Assembly: GCA_030064795.1 (NCBI GenBank)
Contig: JASJEI010000047.1
Coordinates: 1-31,834, forward strand
Length of the DNA stretch: 31,834 nucleotides
Direction of reading: 5' to 3'
From: Pleurocapsa sp. MO_226.B13
Lineage (GTDB): Bacteria; Cyanobacteriota; Cyanobacteriia; Cyanobacteriales; Xenococcaceae
Shown here piece after piece: positions 23,801 to 31,472 of the stretch (positions are counted from its first letter, which is position 1; each line of letters opens with the position of its first letter). Position numbers and translations under genes: made by a program. The notes beneath the pieces were generated by a model. The model made no database searches. It was not told where the DNA came from and saw nothing but the letters and a program-made list of their open reading frames with translations.

Positions 23801-24565
23801 ATGAGCGGAAATACTCTCTGGCGATGGTTGTATACATCTGCCTCCTTTTATCCAAAGTATCTCACACCCTTACTTAGGGAAGTATCTCAAATCTCAACCT
23901 CAAAAACTGCTATCGGTCGATTTATATTCAAACTTTTCAACAAAACTAATCAAAATAATAACTTTCCGACAAAACACAAACAACAAAAAACCAAAGATAA
24001 GCTTATGAAAACCACAGAACCCTCAAAATCCAACTATAAAATAGAGGGAGAATTTCTCGGTTTTATACCCAAGCCAGGAGGTAAACCCAAGTACATTCAA
24101 GTCCAGGTAGGAGAGCGGATTATCCCAATTAAACTGGCAAAAGAATTGCGGGAAACTTTGGGAAGCGAATTGGTAGAGGGCGATCGCCTGTCAATATTTT
24201 TAGAATCACAAAATTTAGGTCGTTTTAGTAAACTAAAACTCAAAAGCGATCGCCTGGAAAGACTCGATACTAGAAGCGAATCTCAGTCTGTTGCATCAAC
24301 TTTTAAATCAGAAAAAAGCGATCGAGGTAAGATTCTAGTTTGTCGCCAATCTAGTTGTTCCAAGCGAGGAGGAAAGCAACTCTATCGCGCTTTAACACAA
24401 ACCCTGATGCAATTAGGATTACAAGAGCGAGTTAGTATCGAACTGACTAGTTGTCAGAAAAAATGCAAACAAGCTCCGAGTCTAATTTTAATGCCAGGTC
24501 ATGTTAAGCATTCTTATGTCCATCCTAATGACCTTGCTTCACTCCTAAAAGCTCATTATTTGTAG
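23801..24565 (+). CDS. (2Fe-2S) ferredoxin-like protein with N-terminal domain
   Basis: From ATG 23801 about 254 aa; frames also allow TTG 23747 (272 aa) and ATG 24004 (about 187 aa). The last is the form I recall for the family, beginning just before YKIEGEFLGFIPKPGGKPKY. The C-terminal part is a thioredoxin-like 2Fe-2S domain: VCRQSSCSKRGGKQLYRAL (first Cys pair, C-x4-C) and ELTSCQKKCKQAPSLILMPG (second pair). The central 70 residues look like a small beta domain. The region 23801-24004 reads as open but polar, with no strong Shine-Dalgarno. A redox carrier beside NDH-2 is plausible. Confidence 0.7.
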   Translation: MSGNTLWRWLYTSASFYPKYLTPLLREVSQISTSKTAIGRFIFKLFNKTNQNNNFPTKHKQQKTKDKLMKTTEPSKSNYKIEGEFLGFIPKPGGKPKYIQVQVGERIIPIKLAKELRETLGSELVEGDRLSIFLESQNLGRFSKLKLKSDRLERLDTRSESQSVASTFKSEKSDRGKILVCRQSSCSKRGGKQLYRALTQTLMQLGLQERVSIELTSCQKKCKQAPSLILMPGHVKHSYVHPNDLASLLKAHYL

Positions 24566-24660
24566 TTATTTGTCTTTTGTCCTTTTTTGTTCGCATTAAA
24601 TAACTAATGACCAATGACAAATGACTATTAATCAATAACTATTTATCACTGGAGATTATC

Positions 24661-25059
24661 ATGGCACAAGTTATATTTTACGAAAGACCAGGCTGCGTCA
24701 ATAATGCTAAGCAAAAAGCTTTGCTCTGGGCTTCAGGACACGAAGTAACAGCCCACGATATATTTAAAACTCCTTGGACAATCAAGAGCCTACGCCCTTT
24801 CTTTGGCGATCGCCCTGTAACTGAGTGGTTTAATAAAACTGCACCTCAAATAAAAATGGGTGATATAGTTCCTCAAGATTTAGACGAAATCACGGCATTA
24901 AAACTAATGATCGAAGATCCTACACTAATTCGTCGCCCACTGATTCAGGTAGGCGATACTTATCAAATAGGATTTAATCGCGCTCAAGTTGATGATTGGA
25001 TCGGTTTAGAGTCACCAAAAGGTTTCGAGAAGCTAGAAGTTTGTCCTAAAACTCATTAA
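24661..25059 (+). CDS. Nitrogenase-associated protein, ArsC-like thioredoxin fold
   Basis: 132 aa. It matches my memory of the nitrogenase-associated ArsC-like family: MAQVIFYERPGCVNNAKQKA at the start, TPWTIKSLRPFFGDRPVTEW, and RRPLIQVGDTYQIGFNRAQV near the end. The ArsC-type active-site Cys corresponds to Cys12 in RPGCVNNAKQ. The gene is common in nif clusters of many phyla; the function is unknown. RBS GGAGATTATC precedes the start. It is the last + strand gene before the convergent cnfR. Confidence 0.88.
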   Translation: MAQVIFYERPGCVNNAKQKALLWASGHEVTAHDIFKTPWTIKSLRPFFGDRPVTEWFNKTAPQIKMGDIVPQDLDEITALKLMIEDPTLIRRPLIQVGDTYQIGFNRAQVDDWIGLESPKGFEKLEVCPKTH

Positions 25060-25135
25060 ATAATATGTCGTTTGTCATTGGTTCTTTGTCATTCGTCTTG
25101 CAATATTTGCATTGAATCACCAATGACTGATAACT

Positions 25136-25161
25136 GTAGGGGCGATCGGTCGTTCGCCCCG
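25136..25161. repeat. Intergenic palindrome near the cnfR 3' end
   Basis: GTAGGGGCGA is paired with TCGCCCC after a short loop (25136-25161), the same family as the palindromes at 11822 and 13706. It lies in the gap between the convergent nitrogenase-associated gene and cnfR and may terminate both transcripts. Confidence 0.55.
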
Positions 25162-25181
25162 AAGACTAACCACTAACCAAA

Positions 25182-26789
25182 TTATTCTTCTATTTCCAAA
25201 ATTTTCTTGAGTTTAAGGCGATCGCCTGGTTTGGCAGAAAAGCGACTATTTTCAATATCTCGAATCCAACTTTGACTTTTACCTAATTGTTGTGCCAGTT
25301 TTCTCTGACTTATACCCAAACGCTTTCTGGCACTTACAATTTGTTCGGCTTCTAAATGTGATATCGTTTGCGTTTTAGTTTTGCGACGAGTTTTGCGTTG
25401 TTTCTTATTTTCCCAACGAGACAATTGTTTGTCCCATTCTGGAGGCAGTTCAAAATGTAGAATACGTGCTTTCATTAATAAATTCCATTTTCCTGGTGGT
25501 GCGGGATCGGTAATGCTAGTTTCATTGCAACCATCATTAATCCAAAACTCCATTGCTTCGTCTGCATCATCGGGAACAATCGCTAATCTCGCCCACAAAG
25601 GTTGAATTTTGAGAGGATAGGTAACGGGATCGAAAACAGGTTTAATCTGATAATGATGAAGAACTTCTAAGTCGCTTTCAAATCTACGTAGCAGTCTCTT
25701 TCGTTTTTCGCGATTTAAGCTAGCTTCTCTTACTTTTGCTTCTCCATAGGCTACATACATGAGCTTGGGAATAGTGATCCGCTGTTGTTTGCCCATTTTG
25801 GTTTTAAATAGCAACCATAGCATCATCCTCACTGTACCTTCGTGTTGATGCCAAATAGTCATAACCGTAGTTAAGAGAAATTTGGGTAAAGTGCCATATT
25901 GATAAAAAGCGGTATATTTTTGATATCCTTGTTTGTTGAGAAAATATTTTGCCCACATTCCTGCCTTGATCCTAAAGGTCATCCCGACAAGGTGCTTATA
26001 ACCTTCTGCATCTTCTTGAAAGTGATTCTCGATCTCTACTAAATGCCAAACGCGATCTTGTGGCACAGAAAATGATGGGATTTTCCCCTGGCGAAACCAA
26101 TCAATATTAGCGATAAGTTTGCATGGCTGTTGCACCAAGGTTTTAACTAAAGTCAATTTGGCAGCTTTACTGAGATCTTTGCGTTTGTTTAAACCTAAAT
26201 AAGTTTCAAGTTGTTTGTTATCGATCGCGAATTCTTGTTCCCAAGGTCTTTCTAAACTGGTAACTAAGGCAGCAAAGATTAAATGCACGCAAGCTGCACG
26301 GATATCCATTAGTTCTATAGTAGAGGCTGCATCTGCTTCGCTCAAAGTTTGTTTCACATCTGCGTTGACATCTTCAGTTAGACGAAACTCGATTTTACCT
26401 CTACCCTGTTTTACTTCGCGTTTAAAATATAGCTTGCCAGCATCGTCAGTATACCAAGGAAAAACCGATCCCTTGGCTAATAAGTTGCAAGCTTCCCAAA
26501 TAACCATTGAAGATGCGATCGGATTATTATGACCATTAGCAAAAAGATGATGAGTATTTAAAACTCTTGGTTCGGCTTTATATCTGCCTTTCTTAGTAGG
26601 TAAAGGGACAGGTAAACTATCAGGACAACTATCAACACATGGGGGTTTGGAGTTTTTATCTTCGCAATTATTGCATAGACCTGGTTCTACCCAATGCTCG
26701 TTATTTTGATCTATTTGAATTGCACTTGTTGGACATTCAGGTAAGCAAATACCACAATGGACACAGCTTTTAGGAATCGTATAAGCCAT
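25182..26789 (-). CDS. cnfR: CnfR/PatB-type activator of nif genes (Fe-S plus HTH)
   Basis: 535 aa. The N-terminus is a bacterial ferredoxin with two cluster motifs: Cys9, 12, 15, 19 (CVHCGICLPECP) and Cys39, 42, 51, 55 (CNNCEDKNSKPPCVDSCP). A large middle region of unknown fold follows. The C-terminus (about residues 480-530) is an XRE-type helix-turn-helix: AEQIVSARKRLGISQRKLAQ, then LGKSQSWIRDIE. This order is that of PatB of Anabaena and CnfR of Leptolyngbya, the master activator of nif genes under low O2, thought to sense oxygen through its Fe-S clusters. RBS AAGGAAA precedes ATG 26789. It closes the nif island on the opposite strand and is likely to act on the cysE leader and on nif promoters elsewhere. 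Confidence 0.9.
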   Translation of the reverse strand: MAYTIPKSCVHCGICLPECPTSAIQIDQNNEHWVEPGLCNNCEDKNSKPPCVDSCPDSLPVPLPTKKGRYKAEPRVLNTHHLFANGHNNPIASSMVIWEACNLLAKGSVFPWYTDDAGKLYFKREVKQGRGKIEFRLTEDVNADVKQTLSEADAASTIELMDIRAACVHLIFAALVTSLERPWEQEFAIDNKQLETYLGLNKRKDLSKAAKLTLVKTLVQQPCKLIANIDWFRQGKIPSFSVPQDRVWHLVEIENHFQEDAEGYKHLVGMTFRIKAGMWAKYFLNKQGYQKYTAFYQYGTLPKFLLTTVMTIWHQHEGTVRMMLWLLFKTKMGKQQRITIPKLMYVAYGEAKVREASLNREKRKRLLRRFESDLEVLHHYQIKPVFDPVTYPLKIQPLWARLAIVPDDADEAMEFWINDGCNETSITDPAPPGKWNLLMKARILHFELPPEWDKQLSRWENKKQRKTRRKTKTQTISHLEAEQIVSARKRLGISQRKLAQQLGKSQSWIRDIENSRFSAKPGDRLKLKKILEIEE

Positions 26790-26892
26790 AGTAAGTTTCC
26801 TTTTAAAACTATTTTTATCGGCAAAAACTATGCAAAACTTGCAACTATCTAGAAATTAAATAGCAGACAAAATTAATACGAGAATTTTATCT

Positions 26893-26912
26893 ATGTCAAA
26901 AAATAATGACAT
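26893..26912. promoter_or_regulatory. Dyad ATGTCA-N8-TGACAT upstream of cnfR
   Basis: A perfect 6+6 dyad with an 8-base AT spacer, 104-123 bp upstream of the cnfR start. It is a candidate operator for cnfR, factor unknown. The rest of 26790-27210 is very AT-rich and holds no supported gene; a 36-codon frame starting at 26893 has no good ribosome site. Confidence 0.35.
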
Positions 26913-27214
26913 TGAGTGCATGAAAAAATTTATAATTTTGATCTTAAGTCGATTTATGAGTCAACATTCCCAGAAAAGTTACTTAGGGTTTATTACTCGT
27001 TAATATTTACATAATCTTTTTTAGCAATTTGTTAAATATGATCGATTTTATTTGAATCGAAAAAATCTTTATATTTTATTTGTATTTACTATTTAGTAAT
27101 TTATTTTTTTTACGTAATACTGAAATAACATTTACATAATGTCAAAAAAATATTATGCAAAAATTAAAATCTATTATTCAAAAAGCATTTTTAATAATTT
27201 AAAATTATAGCAAA

Positions 27215-27249
27215 AAGCAGCCAATAAAATTACAATTTTATTGGCTGCT
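27215..27249 (-). terminator. Strong rho-independent terminator of the ribbon-helix-helix gene
   Basis: AGCAGCCAATAAAATT and its reverse complement form a stem of about 16 pairs with a tiny loop. Reading on the minus strand it is followed by TTTTTGC. It begins about 10 bp after the stop of the small RHH gene and separates it from cnfR. Confidence 0.8.
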
Positions 27250-27258
27250 TTAATAATT

Positions 27259-27429
27259 TTAAACACATTTTCTTTCATTTTCTCTTGGTTTAATATCCTT
27301 AATGCCTTTAGGCTGCCAATCTCTAATTAAACCTCTAATTACATCATTCATAGATACTTGAAGCTCATCACAGTGAATTTTAAGCTTCATATATTCTGCT
27401 TCTGTCAATCTCAAGCTAAATCTTTTCAT
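27259..27429 (-). CDS. Small ribbon-helix-helix (CopG-like) DNA-binding protein
   Basis: 56 aa: ATG at 27427-27429 and TAA at 27259-27261. The text KRFSLRLTEAEYMKLKIHCD and VSMNDVIRGLIRDW is a classic RHH pattern, a short beta strand (RFSLRL) followed by two helices. The tail is basic (KPRENERKCV). RHH proteins of this size act as dimeric repressors, often antitoxins or plasmid/phage copy regulators. No toxin-like frame is adjacent. Two tandem ATTTTGACACC copies 71 bp upstream may be its operator. Confidence 0.75.
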   Translation of the reverse strand: MKRFSLRLTEAEYMKLKIHCDELQVSMNDVIRGLIRDWQPKGIKDIKPRENERKCV

Positions 27430-27499
27430 AGCATCAATGTGACCTCATCTTAATGTTAACAAATAACCATTGAATTCAACCCTTGAAACCAATAGCATC

Positions 27500-27521
27500 A
27501 TTTTGACACCATTTTGACACC
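27500..27521. repeat. Tandem 11-mer (ATTTTGACACC) x2 upstream of the RHH gene
   Basis: Two adjacent identical 11-bp copies at 27500-27510 and 27511-27521. One helical turn apart and upstream of an RHH gene, they fit a direct-repeat operator, though this is inference. Confidence 0.4.
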
Positions 27522-27838
27522 GAGATATTTCTGGATTCAAAATGTTGAGTATTGAATTTAAAGAAATTTATTGTCGTTAATATCATTTATATCATTGACT
27601 CTATAATAGAGTCGAAACAATTGAATGCATTTAGATTCCTTAATATTAATTAGAAATGTACTCAGATACCATTAACCCCAATTTACAACGCAGAAATGTA
27701 TCCTGAAGAACTAGGCAGACGAGTATTTCTGAGTTGAAATGTCAGTATTTTAAGCTTGAGAGATAAGTATTTTTTATTGTTGTTGGAGACTAGGGAGATG
27801 GGGAAGATGGGGAAGATGATAAAAGATACGGAAGCCTT

Positions 27839-27985
27839 GTAGGGTGGGCAAAACATCATCAGGATCTAGCATCGTTTCAGGCTGTACCAGAGCGCAGATG
27901 AATTAACACAAGAGCATCGCACCCGTAGGGTGGGCAAAACCTAATTCAGATCGAAGGTCGTTTCAGGTAGAGATCTTTGCCCACC
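27839..27985. repeat. Repeat element with GTAGGGTGGGCAAAAC copies
   Basis: GTAGGGTGGGCAAAAC occurs at 27839-27854 and 27925-27940; each copy is followed some 16-25 bases later by TCGTTTCAGG. A third, inverted part (TTTGCCCACC, 27976-27985) closes the element. It is a common type of cyanobacterial intergenic repeat. The rest of 27522-27838 is AT-rich, with no supported gene. Confidence 0.6.
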
Positions 27986-28007
27986 AAGACTAAAGTGGTC
28001 TTAACCT

Positions 28008-29564
28008 CTACTTCAGAGCCGACATTATCTTAAAAAAGCCAAAAGAGCCGTTCAAAATTCCAGCAGTTACTACACCACCTATTGCTGCTCCTAGAATACC
28101 GTGTCCGCTAACATCTGTTCCCGTTAGATAGAGATTTTTAATCGGCGTTTTGGCATCGATCCAGTCTGCGTCTAGTCTTTTTGGTATTGGTGGAATGCCA
28201 TAGATAGCACCGCGATCGCTCCCATCGAAATGTTCTACTGTTAAAGGTGTAGAAAGTTCGCTGTAGGCAATTAAATCTTGGAAACCAGGATATTTAGATT
28301 CCACCAGAGCGATTAAACTTTGAGAGAGTTTTTCTTTAAGTTGATTATATTCCTCTCCTCGTCTTTTCCAAGGTCGATCTTGCCATTGAGTAAAGCAATT
28401 GTAATCGACAAGACTAATAATCTCTCCAGTGTGGCTTTGTGCTGCTGGATCTTTTAGAGAGGGAAAGGATAAATAACAGCTAGTGGGAAATTCTTCTAAG
28501 GAAGTTAGCTTGGCAAAAGTTCGATCGTGGTCGTAATCTTGAAAAATAGTGCGGTTTTCGCCTTTAAATCCTAGCTTGACTGGAGATTCTTTGAAACCTA
28601 AATAGAGAGTTATACTACTTACTCCTTTGGGAAATACTTTAATTTCCTCTCGATAAGGGATCGGATAGCTTTCAGGAATTAGTTTAGTGTAGGTATTAAA
28701 CGCTCCCGCATCGGAAATAATTATCGGTGCGTAGTATTCTTCTATGTCTGCTTCTGGCTTGTTGGTTTTTTTCGCTTTTACGCCGATCGCTACTCCATTA
28801 TCGAGGATTATCTCTGTAATTTGCCTTCGGGCGATCGCTCGTCCGCCTGTTTTTTCTATTACAGGTAAAATATTTTTGGCAATTTGAGAGCCTCCTCCTA
28901 CAGGATACCAGCCACCATTAAGATAGTGATTGGCTATCAAAGCATGAATGGCAAAGGAACTTTTGGAGGGAGGTAAAGCATAAGTATCCCATCGCGACTC
29001 TAGCAAAGATTTTAGTTGGGGATTTTGAAAGTTGCGATCGAGATATTCTTTGGTTGTTTGTTGGATAATCTTACCAAAGGTTCGTCTTGATAGCTTGACC
29101 ATCGGACTTAAAAAACTAGGAAATGAGTCCGCGATCGCCTCCAGTTCGCTCCAAGTCTGGGCTTTTTGGAGATCGGCGAAGTATTTTTTGATTGCTGCTT
29201 TCTCTTCTGGAAACATGGCAATTAAATCCGACTGATATTTTTGCGGATCGGAATCTACTTTAAAGGTAAAGTCAGGATAGATAAAGACATCAAACGGATC
29301 GGGCATTTTAGTCCATTTCAGTTTTCCATCGGTTATGTAATCAAATATTTGTCTGCCAATTTCTCCTTCTCCCATCTCTCCGACATAATGAAGTCCCACA
29401 TCCCAACTAAATCCTTGACGCTCGAATTCGTGGGTAAATCCGCCAATTATGTAATGCTGCTCTAAAATTAATACTTTTTTGTGGCTGTATTTGGAAAGTA
29501 TTGCAGCAGCAGTAAGTCCGCCAATACCAGAACCAACTACGATCGCATCATATTTATCAGACAT
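28008..29564 (-). CDS. FAD-dependent phytoene-desaturase/retinol-saturase-like oxidoreductase
   Basis: About 518 aa from ATG 29564, chosen because AAAGAGG lies just upstream; a TTG seven codons earlier would place that site inside the gene. The N-terminal FAD fold is DAIVVGSGIGGLTAAAILSK; GGFTHEFERQGFSWDVGLHY follows, and the C-terminal FAD motif is LYLTGTDVSGHGILGAAIGG. The family includes CrtI-type desaturases, CrtH-type isomerases and RetSat (retinol 13,14-reductase); it looks closest to the RetSat/CrtISO-like branch, but the substrate is unknown. It is 71 bp after the 2TM gene on the same strand and should belong to the PadR-controlled transcript. Confidence 0.8.
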   Translation of the reverse strand: MSDKYDAIVVGSGIGGLTAAAILSKYSHKKVLILEQHYIIGGFTHEFERQGFSWDVGLHYVGEMGEGEIGRQIFDYITDGKLKWTKMPDPFDVFIYPDFTFKVDSDPQKYQSDLIAMFPEEKAAIKKYFADLQKAQTWSELEAIADSFPSFLSPMVKLSRRTFGKIIQQTTKEYLDRNFQNPQLKSLLESRWDTYALPPSKSSFAIHALIANHYLNGGWYPVGGGSQIAKNILPVIEKTGGRAIARRQITEIILDNGVAIGVKAKKTNKPEADIEEYYAPIIISDAGAFNTYTKLIPESYPIPYREEIKVFPKGVSSITLYLGFKESPVKLGFKGENRTIFQDYDHDRTFAKLTSLEEFPTSCYLSFPSLKDPAAQSHTGEIISLVDYNCFTQWQDRPWKRRGEEYNQLKEKLSQSLIALVESKYPGFQDLIAYSELSTPLTVEHFDGSDRGAIYGIPPIPKRLDADWIDAKTPIKNLYLTGTDVSGHGILGAAIGGVVTAGILNGSFGFFKIMSALK

Positions 29565-29635
29565 TTTTCTAACCTCTTTAATCAAAGATTCAATTACGCA
29601 CTCAGAACAAGAAACATCTATAAACCCCTATTCCC

Positions 29636-30028
29636 TCAAATCTTGGGAAAACAGACCTTTTTTTTATTTCCTGTTGAGTCAATACACGATCCATCAATTG
29701 CGACTCCCAAACCCCAACCGAGTATGGGATAGATACTCCAAAAATGTCGCGGTGTAGTAGCCAGGTTTAGTAGTACCAGAAATGTACTTACGGCTAAATA
29801 AGGAATTAGATGGAATCTAATAAATGCTTTTCTCCTTTTGGCTTGTTTTTGACGGGCTTGTTGTTGCTCTAGCCAAGTTTTTTCCGCTTTTTCTAGGGTT
29901 TGGGCTGAAATACCCACCTCTGTTGCTATTTCTTGTAATTGCTGCTGCGAGATGTCACCATCTTTTTGCATCCTAGTTGCTACTTGTAGAATTTCTTGTA
30001 CTTCTTCGTTGCTATATGTTTTGGACAT
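29636..30028 (-). CDS. 2TM-domain membrane protein
   Basis: 130 aa. A soluble helical N-terminus (SNEEVQEILQVATRMQKDGD to about residue 50; SHOCT-like, resembling a helix-turn-helix) is followed by a basic linker and two membrane segments (IPYLAVSTFLVLLNLA and FWSIYPILGWGLGVAIDG), the usual 2TM-domain order. The last 18 residues (SCIDSTGNKKKVCFPKI) do not resemble the family and may be frameshifted. GAGGAGG precedes the ATG. A PadR box lies 35 bp upstream of the start. Confidence 0.7.
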   Translation of the reverse strand: MSKTYSNEEVQEILQVATRMQKDGDISQQQLQEIATEVGISAQTLEKAEKTWLEQQQARQKQAKRRKAFIRFHLIPYLAVSTFLVLLNLATTPRHFWSIYPILGWGLGVAIDGSCIDSTGNKKKVCFPKI

Positions 30029-30062
30029 TTTCTTAACCTCCTCAAATTAATTAATAATTTAT

Positions 30063-30078
30063 ATGTAATTATTGACAT
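30063..30078. promoter_or_regulatory. PadR box upstream of the 2TM gene
   Basis: ATGTAATTATTGACAT fits ATGT-N8-ACAT, the operator pattern known for PadR proteins. The surrounding bases (TAT and ATAA) are also shared with the box before padR. It is 35 bp upstream of the 2TM start, in promoter position. Confidence 0.7.
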
Positions 30079-30156
30079 ATAAATTTTGAAAATAAAACAA
30101 TTAAGACTGTTGACCAATAACTAAACCCTTTTCATACCTCCTAGAAGCGCGACTAG

Positions 30157-30702
30157 TTAAAATGATTCGATCTTGGCAATGGTTTCATCCAACCAGTCTA
30201 AATACATTTGTTCGTAAGCAAGACCGAGATCGAGAGTCATCCGCCAAAACTTGGCTTCGCGCTCGAAATCGATGCGATCGCTATTATCTGAAGATTCTTC
30301 TGGCTCGATCTGTTGGTATATTTCCAATTGCTGCTGGTGTAGCTGACGCTGAAACCGAAGCTCATCTAAAACACTAGCGCGATCTCTCGAGCCAGAGAAA
30401 AACAACCTGACGAGTAGAGCATCTTTAGTGGGTGGTAATTCTGTGAGACTTTTTCCCAACCATTGCTTAAATTTAGATTTACCTAACTCTGTAAGATCGT
30501 AAATTCTTCGTTCGAGCTTTTCATCACTATCGTCAATAACAGAAGTTACCAAACCATCCTGCTCCATTTTGCGCAAAGTAGTATAGATTTGACTATGATA
30601 GGCGTGCCAAAAATGTGCAGTTGAACCATCGACCAGACGTTTGAGGTCGTAACCAGTCATCGGTTGATAGTTGAGAAATCCTAGAAGAATATATTTGAGC
30701 AT
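30157..30702 (-). CDS. PadR-family transcriptional regulator
   Basis: 181 aa. The winged-helix N-terminus (LKYILLGFLNYQPMTGYDLK, FWHAYHSQIYTTLRKMEQDG, RRIYDLTELGKSKFKQWL) is the PadR signature. The C-terminal Vir-type helical dimerisation domain (about 95-181) ends LAYEQMYLDWLDETIAKI. It usually works as a repressor that is released by a small ligand. It has its own PadR box 29 bp upstream (30731-30746) and therefore likely represses itself as well as the 2TM/RetSat-like genes. Confidence 0.9.
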   Translation of the reverse strand: MLKYILLGFLNYQPMTGYDLKRLVDGSTAHFWHAYHSQIYTTLRKMEQDGLVTSVIDDSDEKLERRIYDLTELGKSKFKQWLGKSLTELPPTKDALLVRLFFSGSRDRASVLDELRFQRQLHQQQLEIYQQIEPEESSDNSDRIDFEREAKFWRMTLDLGLAYEQMYLDWLDETIAKIESF

Positions 30703-30730
30703 ATTTCTACTTTAGAATATAAAAAATTAT

Positions 30731-30746
30731 ATGTCAATAATTACAT
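30731..30746. promoter_or_regulatory. PadR box upstream of padR
   Basis: ATGTCAATAATTACAT (ATGT-N8-ACAT) is the exact reverse complement of the box at 30063-30078, including flanking bases. It lies 29 bp upstream of the padR start, supporting autoregulation. Confidence 0.7.
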
Positions 30747-30896
30747 AATACCGATTAAGGCGATCGCCCGATTAAAAAGTCTGGTTATATTCCCAAACGG
30801 TCGCTCGGTGTCTGGTAGTTTACAAATGATGATTGTTGTGAAGTTAAGTAAAATTAAACAAGATAAGAACTAATCATAAATAATTAACTTTTTGTT

Positions 30897-31439
30897 GTGA
30901 CTGAAAATACAGGACTATTTAATCGACGTTTCGCTTCTAATTTTATTCCCCTACCTCCTTTCCAAGTGCCAACAGTAGGTTCAATAGCACCAGACTTTAG
31001 TTTGCCAATAGTTGGGGGTAGCAATGAAGTGCAGCTTTCAGACTACCGAGGGAAAAAACCTGTAGTGTTAGCCTTCACTCGGATCTTTACCGAAAAACTA
31101 TTTTGCCCCTATTGTTATCCTCATATTCAAGACTTGAAGCAACGCGATCGAGAATTTAAAGACAAGGGGGCTGAATTATTGATGATTTCTAGCACCGACC
31201 CCGTTCAAAGTCAGCAGATTGTCGATCGACTCAGCTTGCCTTATTCTTTCCTATACGATCCAGATTGCAGTATCTTTCGTCGTTATGGAGTAGGACAAGC
31301 TCTCGGCGCACCTTTACCCGCTCAGTTTATCATAGACTCATCAGGTCGAATTACCTTTCGACATCTATTTTCCTTTACAGACGGTAATGCAGAGACAGAT
31401 ACTATTCTAAGAGAGTTAGATAAGCTTCAGGCTAAATAA
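30897..31439 (+). CDS. Peroxiredoxin-like (AhpC/TSA) redoxin with a CPYC motif
   Basis: 180 aa from GTG 30897. Residues about 25-175 form the redoxin fold (GSIAPDFSLPIVGGSNEVQL, SDYRGKKPVVLAFTR). At the position of the peroxidatic Cys the sequence is FCPYCYPH, a C-x2-C thioredoxin-like site instead of the PxxxTxxC of typical peroxiredoxins, as in the PRX-like/BCP relatives. It probably reduces peroxides or protein disulfides in the cytoplasm. The DUF2358 gene follows 33 bp later. Confidence 0.8.
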   Translation: MTENTGLFNRRFASNFIPLPPFQVPTVGSIAPDFSLPIVGGSNEVQLSDYRGKKPVVLAFTRIFTEKLFCPYCYPHIQDLKQRDREFKDKGAELLMISSTDPVQSQQIVDRLSLPYSFLYDPDCSIFRRYGVGQALGAPLPAQFIIDSSGRITFRHLFSFTDGNAETDTILRELDKLQAK

Positions 31440-31472
31440 AGGCTTGGAGAAAAATTCAAAGAGGAAAGAGAG

